Shown here: positions 21,481-31,873 of the stretch, piece after piece
Numbering within the stretch: the stretch's first letter is position 1
How the letters are laid out: every line of letters starts with the position of its first letter
Assembly: GCA_023053575.1 (NCBI GenBank)
Contig: JAKZAP010000014.1
Location: forward strand, 22,594,938 to 22,658,937
Source of the DNA: Branchinecta lynchi
Lineage: Eukaryota; Arthropoda; Branchiopoda; Anostraca; Branchinectidae
Direction: 5' to 3'
DNA: 64,000 nucleotides
Program-made: the position numbers and the translations under genes
The notes under the pieces: generated by a model
Databases searched by the model: none
The model's input: only the letters and a program-made list of their open reading frames with translations
What the model was told of the DNA's origin: nothing

Positions 21481-22151
21481 ACGAGAGCAAGTAGTGAAAA
21501 ACTAAATAATTCCTTAATACAACCCAAATAATGCATTGTATTCGGATAAATGATACAAAACTAAGTTAGTTTTTCAGTTGAACCTTAAAGAAGCTGAAAT
21601 CAACAAAAGGAGAAGGTTTTTTATCAATCTACCAAAGTTAAATGATTTTGGGACACCCTATGCCTACTGCTGGGTAACTATGAGTATTCTTAGCCTGACC
21701 CGCTCCACTGTAAATGATTTGATTACTGAACTTCACTCAAACCATCAACATTTTATTGTGTTAGGGTACGGGATTTGTAGACTGTTTTTATTGTTAGAAT
21801 ACTGAGCAAAGTGGGCTCGAATAATGCCCGAAAAATGAGCCAAGGGAACTTAAAACACAGCACCATCAGAAAGTGCAAATAGGCTTTAAATAAGACAATG
21901 ATACAAGATAAGAACTGTGAAAGTTTGTGTCAAACGATCCTCACCCCTTCTTAAACTATCTATAAATCCTTCCTTGCATATGCCTTTATGAATATGTTTA
22001 AAAACTAGAATAGCCTATATAGTTTTGGGCAGTAGATCCATGAATGGTGTTACTTCTAGCAGTACTGCTTTACGCTTATGCCAGGAAGAGCCCGAAGGTC
22101 TGCTTTTCTAAACAAAGAAAAATACCAAGACAGCTAGGCTACGTTACTTAC
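21481..22151. other. Intron-like or intergenic sequence beside the 22.2-kb exon
   Basis: No recognised repeat end or domain. If the exon at 22152-22400 is real, this is its downstream intron. I could not identify the next exon. Confidence 0.4.
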
Positions 22152-22400
22152 TATGTAAAGTAATTGAAGAGTCCTGGAAGAATGGGGACAGGCTTTTTCC
22201 CGCGGTTCTGTTCTCTGAGCCGTAGCAGAGCTTCTGTTAAAGCTGCATCCATCGTATGACTCATCTGTTGAGTTTCTGCTGTGACTATTGGAGCTTTCTG
22301 TACGCTATTGCTAACCGTCTGGCCGTGGGTGCGGGAGCTCAAGGACAAGATGAAGCAGAATAACAGTAGCATATGGACAAAGTTGGATATTTCCACGCGC
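22152..22400 (-). CDS. Candidate first coding exon of a secreted protein (partial)
   Basis: On the minus strand the exon is bounded by an acceptor-like tract (TTTTTTTCTAG) ending at 22401 and a consensus donor GTAAGTAA starting at 22151. The ATG at 22372 opens 73 codons and 2 nt. It begins with MLLLFCFILSLSSRTHG, a textbook signal peptide with likely cleavage before QTVS. The mature part has a helix-prone stretch (MDAALTEALLRLREQNRGKK) and ends PVPILPGLFNYFT. The reading frame continues across the splice in phase 2. It lies outside every repeat family I recognise in the window. I do not recognise the family: a small secreted protein or peptide precursor is possible. Extending the frame upstream to 22417 would cross the putative acceptor. 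Confidence 0.55.
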
Positions 22401-22617
22401 CTAGAAAAAAATATCACTAAATATCACGCTAACCGTAAAACTGAACCACCGATGTTAGTTATCTAACAAGCGTACGCTCATTTCCAGTCATTGAGACCTC
22501 CTCAGATCTGGGCGCTTTGCCGTCTTTTACTGTTGGTGGACCCTAGGTCATCTATGGGTTTTGGCCCCTGCACATTAATTGACTGCCAGCACATTAGCAC
22601 ACAGGATTCTTGGTCGA
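22401..22617 (-). other. Putative intron or 5' flank of the secreted-protein exon
   Basis: If the acceptor at 22401 is real, transcription starts further upstream with a non-coding first exon. I see no clear promoter. Confidence 0.3.
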
Positions 22618-22739
22618 GTCACACTCAGGGGCGTCACTAGCCTTTTACCTTTTGGGGGGGGGACGTCCGGTTTGTGCCGACGGACTAAAAAAATGTGCCG
22701 ACGCAACGGCGTACATTTCCCGCCAGCACAGAATAGAAT

Positions 22740-23590
22740 TGGGGTAAAACTAACTGCAATGCATCAGTTGAGATTATTCCTTTGATGTAATTTCGTATTT
22801 TAAGTTCACATATTTGGCTTTTCATTTTAGCCTTCGCTAAAACGCGAAGCTTCCAACGACTGTACAAAGAACAAGTTTAACTAAGCGCCGCAGACGAAAT
22901 TATTTAAATCTGCCTTTTTTCCGGAAAAATTTAGCTATACCTACCATACAAGTTCGAGCTTTTAACGTGTTTCAGGGAATTTCAATCCTAAAACGTTAAG
23001 CTAAATGAAACACTGTTCTTCTAAATAAAGAATACTACAAAATGCGCCGCAGACGAAATTTTGTGTGGACTAACTGTAACAACGCGTCAATTGAGATTAT
23101 TCCTTTGGTATAATTTCGTATTTTAAAGTTCACCTATTCGGCTTTTCTTATTAACTTTCGCTGGAAAGCGAAGCTTCCAACGACTGTACCAAGGCAAGTT
23201 AAACCAAGCGCCGTAGGCTAAATTTTTTTAATCTGTTTTTTTTGCGGAAAATTCAGCTATAGTACCATACAATTTCTGGCTTTTAACGTGTTTCAAACCC
23301 CAAAAACGTCTATCCTAAAAGGAAAACTAAATGATACACCATTCTTCCAAATAGGGAATACTACAAAATGCGCCGCAGGCGAAATTTCGTGTAAAACTTA
23401 CTGTAATGCATCAGTTGACATTGTTCCTTTGATGTAAATACATATATTTAATTTCACATATTCGGCTTTTCGTTTCAACTTTTGCTACGAAGCGAAGCTT
23501 CCAACGACTGTACCCAGAACAAATTCAACTAAGCAACGCCGGCGAATTATTTATTAATCAGCATTTTTCCGGAAAAATCTGCGACCGACA
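22740..23590. repeat. Tandem array A inside the hAT element
   Basis: About 2.6 units of roughly 330 bp. Each contains GATTATTCCTTTG, GGCTTTTC, GAAGCTTCCAACGACTG and a GCGCCGCAG(A/G)CGAAATT phrase. Units are diverged by substitutions and small gaps. Confidence 0.8.
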
Positions 23591-23799
23591 AATGTTTGCA
23601 GAATTTGATTTCTTACGTACAAAAGACCCGGTGTGCGGATAAGAACACCGACGCCCGACAACAGCATTCAGAATTCGATTTCTTCTGTATTTTGCCCGAC
23701 AAGATTGTAAAGAACTTTATTTTTTACGCGTATATAGAAGCCGATGTACCGACGAGACTTGAACTTTCGGCATGCGCCCAATAAAAAGTTACAAAATTT

Positions 23800-23833
<34 letters not shown>

Positions 23834-24480
23834 ACCGATGTGCCGACGAGAATACCGACGGCTGACAAAACCATCGAGCATTTGATTTGTTCTGTGTTTT
23901 GCTCGACTACACTGTACAGAACTTGATTCATACGTGTAAAAATAACCCCTTGTGCCAATGAAACTTCAACTTCCTGGGTGCGCCCGACAAAGTTTGCAAA
24001 ATTTGATTTCTTACGTATAAGTAGAACCCGATATGCCGACGAGTCGACCGACGCCCGACAAAAGCATAAAAAATATTTCTTCTGGATTTCTTATGTATAA
24101 AAAGAACCCGATGTGCCGACGAATCGAGGCACGACAAAAGCCTGCAGAATTCGATTTCTCCAGTGCTTTGCCTGACAAATGTTTGCAGGATTTCATTTCT
24201 TGTGTATAAAAAGAACCCGATGTGCCGACGAGTCGACCGACGCCCGACAAACACTTGATTTGTTTTTATTTCTTCTGGATTCCTTCTGTATAAAAAGAAC
24301 CCGATGTGCCGACGAGAATACCGAGGCACGACAAAAGCATGCAGAATTCGATTTCTTCAGTGTTTTGCCCGACAAACGTTTGCAGGATCTTATTTCTTGC
24401 ATATAAAAACACCCGATGTGCCGACGAATCGACCGATGCCTGATAAAAAGCTTACAAAATATTATTTTTTCTGTGTTTGC
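23590..24480. repeat. Tandem array B inside the hAT element
   Basis: Repeats of about 60-130 bp built on AACCCGATGTGCCGACGA followed by a CCGACGCCCGACAAA phrase and 'gatttcttacgtataaa'. At least eight units are seen. Frames on both strands echo the repeat and are not genes. Confidence 0.8.
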
Positions 24481-24596
24481 CGGCGCTTCAAGTACTTTCG
24501 TCGGGCTTCGCCCGACGAAAGTACTTTCTCAGGGCCTTTAGGGGGGGGAGTCCCCCCCCTCCCCCCCCCCCCCATAGTGACGCCCCTGGTCACACT

Positions 24597-24920
24597 GGTC
24601 AAATCTGAGCATATTTCGGTAAGGTAAATGACGGTGCAACGTAGTTGGCCACACCTGGATCCTGGGTGGTAATGAACAAGGCAACACGGCTAGCAATCCT
24701 AGTCTGGTTTCTCAGCAATTTACACCGGCCGCTGGTCTCTCGTTTCCCCTGGCCCCCCAGCACAGGCCTAACCGTCCTAAGGGTAAAGACGGCACTGTCT
24801 GGGCGTATCTTTGGATCACAGAAACGCCATTATACGAGCACACTTTCTGGCATAGGCTACGGTACTTTAAAATTCTCTGACTGTTAGACTTTCCTGGGGG
24901 GTGGGGGGTGGATTTATCTG
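24597..24920. other. No assignable feature
   Basis: A chance 80-codon frame on the plus strand has no domain. Nothing else seen. Confidence 0.4.
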
Positions 24921-25237
24921 TTTAAAGGACTCGTCATATTTATAATGCCAATGAACCTACTTCCGTAATCGCTCCATCAGTTCTTAAGCCAGGAGACGTT
25001 AATTTCACACTGTACAACCTAAGCAACTGTTTTCGACGCGTTTCGTACTTCCGACGCTTGTTTATGAGAAGATCCGTCGTCAGAATGTTTTATGCAAAAT
25101 TTCCCTGTTTCTACTAGATGTCAACGGACCTCAACAAACGCTTAAAACAAACAAAGACATTGGTAATTTGTTGGAGTTTATGAACAGTTTATAAAATACC
25201 GGAACATACATAGTGATTAGTGTGAGGGGTGCTTTAA
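24921..25237. mobile_element. Family D MITE, copy 2
   Basis: The left end TTTAAAGGACTCGTC and the right end GTGAGGGGTGCTTTAAGG are imperfect inverted repeats. The internal phrase 'aatgaacctacttccgtaat' and a TTTCACACTGTAC phrase match the other D copies. Confidence 0.65.
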
Positions 25238-26678
25238 GGTTAAAGGAGTTATATCGGAAGCATTCTGGCGTTTGTAGTGACTGTTTGTAGATCATCCGCA
25301 TCCAAGCCGCGACTTCGAACCGGTACGCGGTACGAGTGTGGTATCATCTAATGTCGCGAACCCTTACGGGCCACCTCAAGTAGATCTTAACAAGACAATC
25401 AGACAAAAAGAATAACATTTGCTGGTATATGTACAAAAAGCAAAATAATTTAAAAATTTGTTCACAGGTTTTCATCCGCCAGCTGTGTATTCGAAAAGAA
25501 AAGGTATAGTGATCTACTAATGTGTCAGACTCACTCACCAATTTACGAGCGGTTCGGATTGGCTTCGAACCTCTAACTTGTGAATGATATTGGCTCGTGT
25601 TAGGATTTTACAGAAGGATATCGTGAAGTTCACAATACTATCGTATTTTCAGTACTATCGCAATACTTCGTTTTCTTCCATGTACTTCGTTGTATATTTA
25701 GTAGGCTAATTTGTCTTTAACGGTCAGCTGTTTATTAGAATGTAAGTATGTGTGAGTTTGACTGACATGCATTACTCTTCAGTTTTGAAGGATTCAAATA
25801 AATATTAATAATTCTCATCGACTGGTAATCAATGCTTCTCTACTATTTCCTCTGTGTCGGCTACCCCGTTTAATTCACCAACAAACCGTCTAAACAATGA
25901 AAAACACACAAAGAAAAAAAAACGCAGCAAATAGAAATTATCAAGGGCAGTTAACCTAAATTTAGGGCCCTAGTTCAACCCCACCCAGCATGATATCGGA
26001 ATTGGTAGCCACAATGAGCAGAAGGACACTAAAAAAGAATTAACAATGGTCTACCTGATTACAGATGTCAATGTGATCCTCATTCCAGCTTTTTCGGTAC
26101 GTTTAGAAGGCACACTAGTATGAACTGTTCAAGTTCAGTAGCAGTTGAATACTACTTTAGTTAGTAAAGTTAGTTTCTTTGCCATTCTCAACTAATTCAA
26201 AGAGGAGTCACTTCGGGTTTATACCAGTAGGTGACCTCATTGCCTACAAAGGTGCAAGCAACCTTAGATGCTAGATGATAGCTTTCCCCTGGGATTGTTT
26301 GACTTTTAACCTGTCATAAAGGGTTATCTCTTAATTTAATTCTTGGCGTGCATGCAGTGTGGCATTTGATGCATAATTCACTGTGGCATTTTGGTGCATA
26401 ATAAACTGGTTTGTCCCAAGAATTTACGTGATACTTCCGATTGAAATACTATTGAAAAGTTGATGAGGAAAAGGTGAATACCGTAACGATTAGCCCAACG
26501 GGAATTCTATGTAAATCATAAACTATTCATACGTAGAGGGATTCAGAACCCGTTCACTCTCCCTACATTTAGGCAAAGAGGTCACGAACAGCCAATCATA
26601 GCACCGCGCTGTCTCTCTAGAGCATATGATTTCTCAAACCCTTTCCTGAGGAAGCCTTGACATTCCTCTAAATTCTAT
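25238..26678. other. Unassigned stretch, mostly unique-looking
   Basis: No repeat family from this window and no coding signal recognised. It could be intergenic or intronic. Confidence 0.35.
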
Positions 26679-26737
26679 TTATTCAAACAATGTTTACAAC
26701 GGATACGTCAGCTATGATTTTTCATCAGCGATATTTC
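26679..26737 (-). mobile_element. PLE terminal fragment with ribozyme 3' half
   Basis: On the minus strand: AAATATCGCTGATG, then AATCATA followed by GCTGACGTATCC. This keeps the expected U-A before the cleavage point and the stem I return strand, but the core CTGANGA and stem II are missing. Confidence 0.6.
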
Positions 26738-27001
26738 TAGCGATATCTAAATTCTGCTTATTCGCGGACATCCAGAATAAAACTGAACCGAATTTTTTTG
26801 TTTCCAGACTAGGGCCTCTCGCGTTAAACCAATATGCGAGTTCCTGCTGCGAACATGGAGACCGTAAGGGGCATTTTTGCCAAATCCATGCTGGAGTTCC
26901 GGTATCTCTCTGCGTCCGAATGGTCTATGATCCGTTTTGATTAGCCTCAGGGTATAGCTCAGCCTTATGTCTACCACGTCCCTGTAAATAAGGGGTAAAA
27001 T
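26738..27001. other. No assignable feature
   Basis: A short minus-strand frame has no recognisable motif. Confidence 0.35.
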
Positions 27002-27004
27002 ACT

Positions 27005-27402
27005 AGTTACGTTTTTGCAGATACCATGGTATCTGTTACCACGGTAACTGGATCTGCAATTAGTTCGTTTTTGCAGTTATCATGGTGTCTGATACACGGT
27101 TCCTCTGCAAACAACTATTGCCGAAATTACACTTTTCGAAGTCCTCCCAAAAGAAAAACTGATATCCAGTTACACCACTAAGTGGTAAACTTCTTTCTCA
27201 CCAATCTGACAAAAGTTGATGAAAGTGAGATGACTTTTCAGATACCGCGACCAGTTACCACGGTCGGACCGTAGTATCTGAATATCAAATAACACGATAA
27301 CTGCAAAAACGCCTTTTAACCGTGGTAGCAGATACCACGATAACTGCAAAAACGACTTTAGACCGTGGTATCAGATACCATGGTATCTGTAAAAACGCAA
27401 CT
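27005..27402. mobile_element. Family H palindromic transposon, copy 1
   Basis: The ends AGTTACGTTTTTGCAGATAC and, read inward, AGTTGCGTTTTTACAGATAC are part of about 40-bp inverted repeats that themselves contain the palindrome GATACCATGGTATC. A 3-bp repeat ACT flanks the element (27002-27004, 27403-27405). Sub-terminal units (GTTTTTGCAGTTAT...GG) repeat inside. No frame of note. Confidence 0.8.
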
Positions 27403-28090
27403 ACTGTCAAGCTTTCCGCATGCACGTGTGCCGCCACGTGTGCCTGGATGCTAAAACAAATCTGCTCCTTCGCTCGGTCACTTTCAACTCTTTCCAAGTC
27501 CTCTATTCTGGCCTCCCCCCTTTCGCTTCTTGCTGGCTTTCTTTCAGTGAATTAGCTCGCTCATGTATATGTTTGTGCAAATTACTTCATCGATTTCCCT
27601 CAAGTTGAGGACATTTTCAAAATAGAAGCCCCGCGTGTACAGGTCTTCTCCACAACGTCAACATAACACAACATAGCTATCGATTCTGGCAGAACTTGCC
27701 ATGCGGTAACCTGCATTCAGTCGGGGACAGGCTTTTCTCGCCGACTCGAGAAACCGGCTTTCAAGTCTCTGCATTTCCATGGTGGAACTCTAACAGTGTG
27801 GACTTATTTTGTGTTTTGGTCATGATCAATTCCTTATGGTCGCTTTGTGGATCTTGCCCCTCTGCACCTATTGATAAGGTAAGAGGTTCTGCAAGTGGGA
27901 GTGAATGCGGTGGTGAGTGTGGGGCTGTAGGCTACTCTGCTCAGTTCTCGTCTGGTGGACCGCTGCAGAATGTTTTGTGAAAGTCCTCAAGTGTGCCTCC
28001 TGAATTGGTTGCTTCTCAATGCAAGCAAATGGAAATGTCTTCTGCAGTGAAGGCTGTGTCACGGGATAAAAGCTCTTCTGGAATGTTTAG
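27403..28090. other. Possible exon region, weak
   Basis: A frame ending MINSLWSLCGSCPSAPIDK reaches a good donor (AAG|GTAAGAGG at 27877). A possible acceptor (CTCTAACAG) precedes TGTGGACTTA near 27795. I cannot connect it to another exon with confidence and recognise no family. Confidence 0.25.
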
Positions 28091-28282
28091 ATGCAGAGTG
28101 AGTTTGACTCCGTTTCTGTTGAACAAGTCCGTGAATGGTTGGAGGTATTCCTCTCTCGTGTGTACCTTGTCTTTGATATCGCTTGCATATCAAGGAAGTA
28201 TGTGGAAGTGCCTTCAGTTTTCAGTCTTCAGTTTTATGTTAAAAGGAAAGTCATATTGTATCAATTCGTTCGACTTGCCTAA
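28091..28282 (+). CDS. Hypothetical frame homologous to 29.35 kb (weak)
   Basis: The frame includes DSVSVEQVREWLEVFLS. The frame at 29337 has RSSSVRSVREWFEIVLS, matching at VREW, E and LS, with about 70% DNA identity over some 65 bp that extends weakly further. Two related copies 1.25 kb apart could be duplicated exons or copies of an unknown repeat. No domain is recognised and the ends are uncertain. Confidence 0.25.
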   Translation: MQSEFDSVSVEQVREWLEVFLSRVYLVFDIACISRKYVEVPSVFSLQFYVKRKVILYQFVRLA

Positions 28283-28440
28283 ATGGGGAGATAAGCTCAA
28301 GTACTGGACAATAAACAAAAATTAATACTCCTCGCGGTGACAAACAAAACAGAAGAATGTGAATAACTATTTCAACAATAAAAAAATAAAGAGCAATCCT
28401 TAGTGGGTGCCATAAGCATAAGTGGAGTGATGCCAAAACA

Positions 28441-29228
28441 AACAAGACCAAAGGTGTCGATGGGATCCCAAAAATCTAATATTTGATCCAGACAATTGGG
28501 TCTTGTCTTCGCCAGGCTAATCATCAGAGAAAACTGAGTTCAGATATTCTATCTACCTATCTATATACCTATCTATATACCTCTATAAGCCATATCTATT
28601 TTGACGATACTGACCGAAACTTCCTGCTTTACTACTGCCAAATTTGCGGATTCGCCCGGATTCCGAGCGTATCTACTTATCCCTATAAAAAACATCTAAT
28701 CAACTTTAAATAAAACTTTGACTTAAAAAAAATGCGGGTACAAACGGATTCCGTAAAAAATGATCATCATATACAGACTCAGCATCTCTTCTTACTAGTT
28801 CTTACCCCTAAATCTATCATCTAATCAACTTCAGATAAAGCTTTTGCTTTTAACGTATTTTCCGGTTTTGGCCGGATTACAGACGAACTAGAAGTCCGGC
28901 GAGAAAATGGTTTTCACCATCGGGTTCAGCCTGTCTTCTTACCCCTAAATCAAACATTTAATCAACTTCAAATGAAACTATTACTTCGAACCACATTAGC
29001 TGTTTAAAAATATTTTGTTTGTCCCTTAATTTGAACCCCCTCTCCCACCCCAAATATAGGGCTACAGAGCCCATCTACTAACTCGACTTTACCCTTGACC
29101 GAAACAGTCCTCACACCAAGTTTCATCAAAATATTTCATTCCGTTCGAGAGTTATCGTGCTTACAGACGGACGGACGGACAACTTTTGCGATGTCATAGG
29201 TATCCCTCCACTTATGTTTTGGGATCCC
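28441..29228 (-). mobile_element. Family B repeat, reverse copy
   Basis: It starts AACAAGACCAAAGG and ends with the CCACTTATGTTTTGGGATCCC phrase in reverse orientation relative to 19293. About four internal units are present. Confidence 0.8.
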
Positions 29229-29336
29229 GATAAGGGTTTGTGAGTAATTGTGCCAGGTAGGAGAAGCCATCCATTCTTATTTTTGCAAATTCTCTTTTTT
29301 TTTTTGCTTTCTTGTATTGGTTGTGAAGAGACTTGG

Positions 29337-29549
29337 GTAAAGAGTGTATTCCGATCCTCCTCTGTTCGGTCAGTGCGGGAATGGTTCGAGATAGTCCTCT
29401 CAAACTTGAAACCACTTATAGATCAGGGAAGAATGTGCGATGTTGTTTGCTTGAGGGTTTCATGTGAGGCAATTGTGCCCTTCATCTCTGATCAAAGATT
29501 ACCGAATAGGACTCATTATCGTAACTTATTCACTTTAATTATAATTTGA
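29337..29549 (+). CDS. Hypothetical frame homologous to 28.1 kb (weak)
   Basis: A pyrimidine-rich tract (TTTTTTTTTTTGCTTTC) precedes a possible acceptor at about 29330. The frame reads SVFRSSSVRSVREWFEIVLS and continues about 70 codons to a stop. See 28091 for its relative. It may be an exon or a repeat; no family is recognised. Confidence 0.25.
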   Translation, partial: VKSVFRSSSVRSVREWFEIVLSNLKPLIDQGRMCDVVCLRVSCEAIVPFISDQRLPNRTHYRNLFTLIII

Positions 29550-29583
29550 AGGCAGCTTGTTTTTGCATCTGATATTTTGAAAC

Positions 29584-29965
29584 ACTTAACGGACCCCTCG
29601 CACTGTTTGCTCTTCAACTTACAGTATTTCTAAAATATTTCAATACTTTAAAACTGTGCTGTGCTTTCAACAAATAAGCCACGGTTTTGGCTGTTTTAAG
29701 CCTTTTCCGAGACCCGTTGACTTACAGCGAAAAAAGGGAAACAATTTATGTAACTGTTTTTATGATGGAAAAACTTATTGCAAACAACCGTCGACATAGT
29801 GATACACATCGAAGGTAGCAAAACACGGCGAGTGAGAAAACCAGCGTGGTTTTGTTAGAGAGATTAGAATGTACAGTACGAAATTGGGGTCTCCGGGTTT
29901 AGAAATATATGAAGTGATTATGGAAGTAGTTTGCGTTAGTATTATAGGTAAGACAGGTCCTTTAA
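29584..29965 (-). mobile_element. Family D MITE, copy 3
   Basis: Its ends ACTTAACGGACCCCTCGCAC and GACAGGTCCTTTAA are inverted. Read on the minus strand it carries the 'actacttccataat' and 'caatttcgtactgtac' phrases of the family. Confidence 0.65.
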
Positions 29966-30397
29966 TTAGTTTGACTCACCGAAGGGATTTTGTATTTTTT
30001 CGCCCGGGGCTCTGGTAATAACCTTCAAAGTGCGCTGCTTGCACGACAACCCAGAGTTCACCTGGACGCGGAGAATTGGGGCATGCCACTAAAGATAGGA
30101 GCCAGGACGGACATTAAGCTAGGAAATTCACGGATGAAAAAAGTAGGAAAGTGATAACACGATCTTTCTTTTGTTACATGACTGTTATTCTTCGGCAGTG
30201 GCTTACATTTGTAGTTGCTGAATATTTCAAGCATAGAGGGACAAAGAGATGCCACACATCAGAAGAAGAAGTCTATTCGATGAGATAGGTTGTCTCTGGA
30301 TACCTGAAAAACGAAGTAACACATTTTTGTTGGGTTTTCAAGCCGATATAGGTAAAATACGTGAAGTGTAACTGCCTTGTTGGATCTCAGTTCACTA
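29966..30397. other. Unassigned, with a foldback-element scrap
   Basis: The AACGAAGTAACACATTTT phrase near 30312 matches the foldback element at 20848-21480. The rest is unassigned. Confidence 0.4.
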
Positions 30398-30760
30398 AAG
30401 CTGCACTAAACGGATACGTCAGCTGAATTTATTTGAAAGAAATTAGGCCCTTCTTGCATGGTTTTTCCTCAGCGAAGCTGGAAAAGTGAGCCTATGTAAG
30501 TCTTACAGCTAGTCCTCTAGCTGTAAGTAGCTGATTTTGTAAAAACAGTGCGTCAAAAATGAAATCTATCGAGCACCAGCTATAACTCCAAACATTTCTT
30601 ACAAAGAAAGTGGTCGAAATCAGATGCTTGTGCTAGATTCTTTATTTATTTTATGACAGATTTTCTTTTCTAGCTTTGAGTCTGAGGAGGACTCTTGCCA
30701 AGAAGTGCCGAAGTATCTCTAAAATAAATTCAGCTGACGTATCCGTCTAGCACAGTGAAT
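30398..30760. mobile_element. PLE relic with inverted ends (older subfamily)
   Basis: The ends mirror each other: CGGATACGTCAGCTGAAT at about 30409 and ATTCAGCTGACGTATCCG at about 30730. The right part has the core CTGAGGA, a stem and loop TTGCCAAGAAG, and GAAG in place of GAAA. The base before the cleavage-site A is C. The ribozyme is therefore decayed. Confidence 0.7.
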
Positions 30761-30826
30761 ATATTGCCGTTATCAGTTCGTTTATCTGTATCATCAAGAA
30801 CCGGAATGTCTTGAAACTAAAGTTGC

Positions 30827-31440
30827 TTTGGGATCCCAAAACGTAAGTGGAGGAATACCTATGACTTCGCAAAGGTTGTCCGTTTGTTCGTCTGACCGTT
30901 TGTCAGTCTGTTAGCTCTCTGTTATTCGAAATTGGGGTTGTTCGAACTTGGTACAGGGATTCTTTGGACCAAAGTACAGGTCAGATTCGTAGATGGGCAT
31001 CGGATCGTAGCCCTATATTTAGGGATGGAGGAAGAGGTTCAAATTAACGATCGAAATCAAATAAGATGCTCCATTTAGGAGTAAGAAGACACGTTGAAAC
31101 CATTTCTGAAACTTATTTCTCGTCCGACAAATAGTTGGCTCGGAATGGGGTCGAAACCGGAAAAATTTTTAAAGTAAAAGTTTCGTCTGAAGTTGATAAG
31201 AGGCTCGATATTGAGGTAAGGAGATATGTTGATTCCGTTTCTGAATTTTACTTTCTTGGTGGACCAGTAGTTCACCGGAATCCGACCGAAGTCGGAAAAT
31301 TAGTAAAAGTGAAAGTTTTATCTGAAGTTGATTAGAGGTTCGACATAGGGACAAGGAGACAAGGTGAACTCTATATTTTTTTTTGGACAAGTAGTTCACC
31401 TGCAATCTGGTCTACACCGAAAATTCGGTAAAAAATAAAA
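30827..31440 (+). mobile_element. Family B repeat, 3'-truncated
   Basis: It starts TTTGGGATCCCAAAACGTAA and carries three to four internal units. It runs into a family C terminus at 31441 without its own right end. Confidence 0.7.
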
Positions 31441-31873
31441 AAAGAGCTACGAGCTCATATGGCACTTGTTACAAGTAGGTGGTGTGAGAAGCGAGAAAGT
31501 GAATCTGAGCATTTTACTGGAAATTCCGATACCCCTCCCCACCGTTTTCGAATCCGGTCCAGACCCTAAAATGTGTCGCCTAAGGCAGACAATCTGTCTA
31601 CTTTCTAAGTTTCGTTCCAATCACTTCACTAGTTTAACAGCTATGCGAGCCACAACATTTTCAGAACAAACACATGATAAGAACTTCCCGGCCGAGTTTT
31701 CTTCACTTTTATCATACAGTTGAAAAAACTCAGCTTTCGCAAATAAGTAGTGATTCTGCCGAAAATCCGGGTAGCAATTCCCGACAAAAATTTACAGCTA
31801 ACATAACATTCCTGCCAGGAAAGGACAGTCGATAAATGCTTGGCTAGGGCAGGGAAATTACCTATATTAATTA
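31441..31873. repeat. Family C end fragment and unassigned sequence
   Basis: AAAGAGCTACGAGCTCATAT and GGCACTTGTT form the reverse-oriented terminus of family C. No matching other end is seen before the next copy begins at 31874. Confidence 0.5.

Larger units (their letters stand above)
22626..24588. mobile_element. Non-autonomous hAT-type transposon, 1,963 bp
   Basis: Perfect 8-bp target duplications (GTCACACT at 22618-22625 and 24589-24596) flank perfect 14-bp inverted ends CAGGGGCGTCACTA. Both features are diagnostic of hAT elements. No transposase frame exists. The body has two tandem arrays: about three units of roughly 330 bp at 22740-23590, and a shorter array at 23590-24480 built on AACCCGATGTGCCGACGA. 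A T-run of more than 25 bases sits at 23803. G- and C-runs abut the inner sides of both ends. Confidence 0.9.

Noticed and set aside
24011..24406. Overlapping open frames with repeated 'SSAHRVLF' or 'CADENT' phrases on both strands
   Set aside because: They are translations of the tandem array inside the hAT element and change frame from unit to unit.
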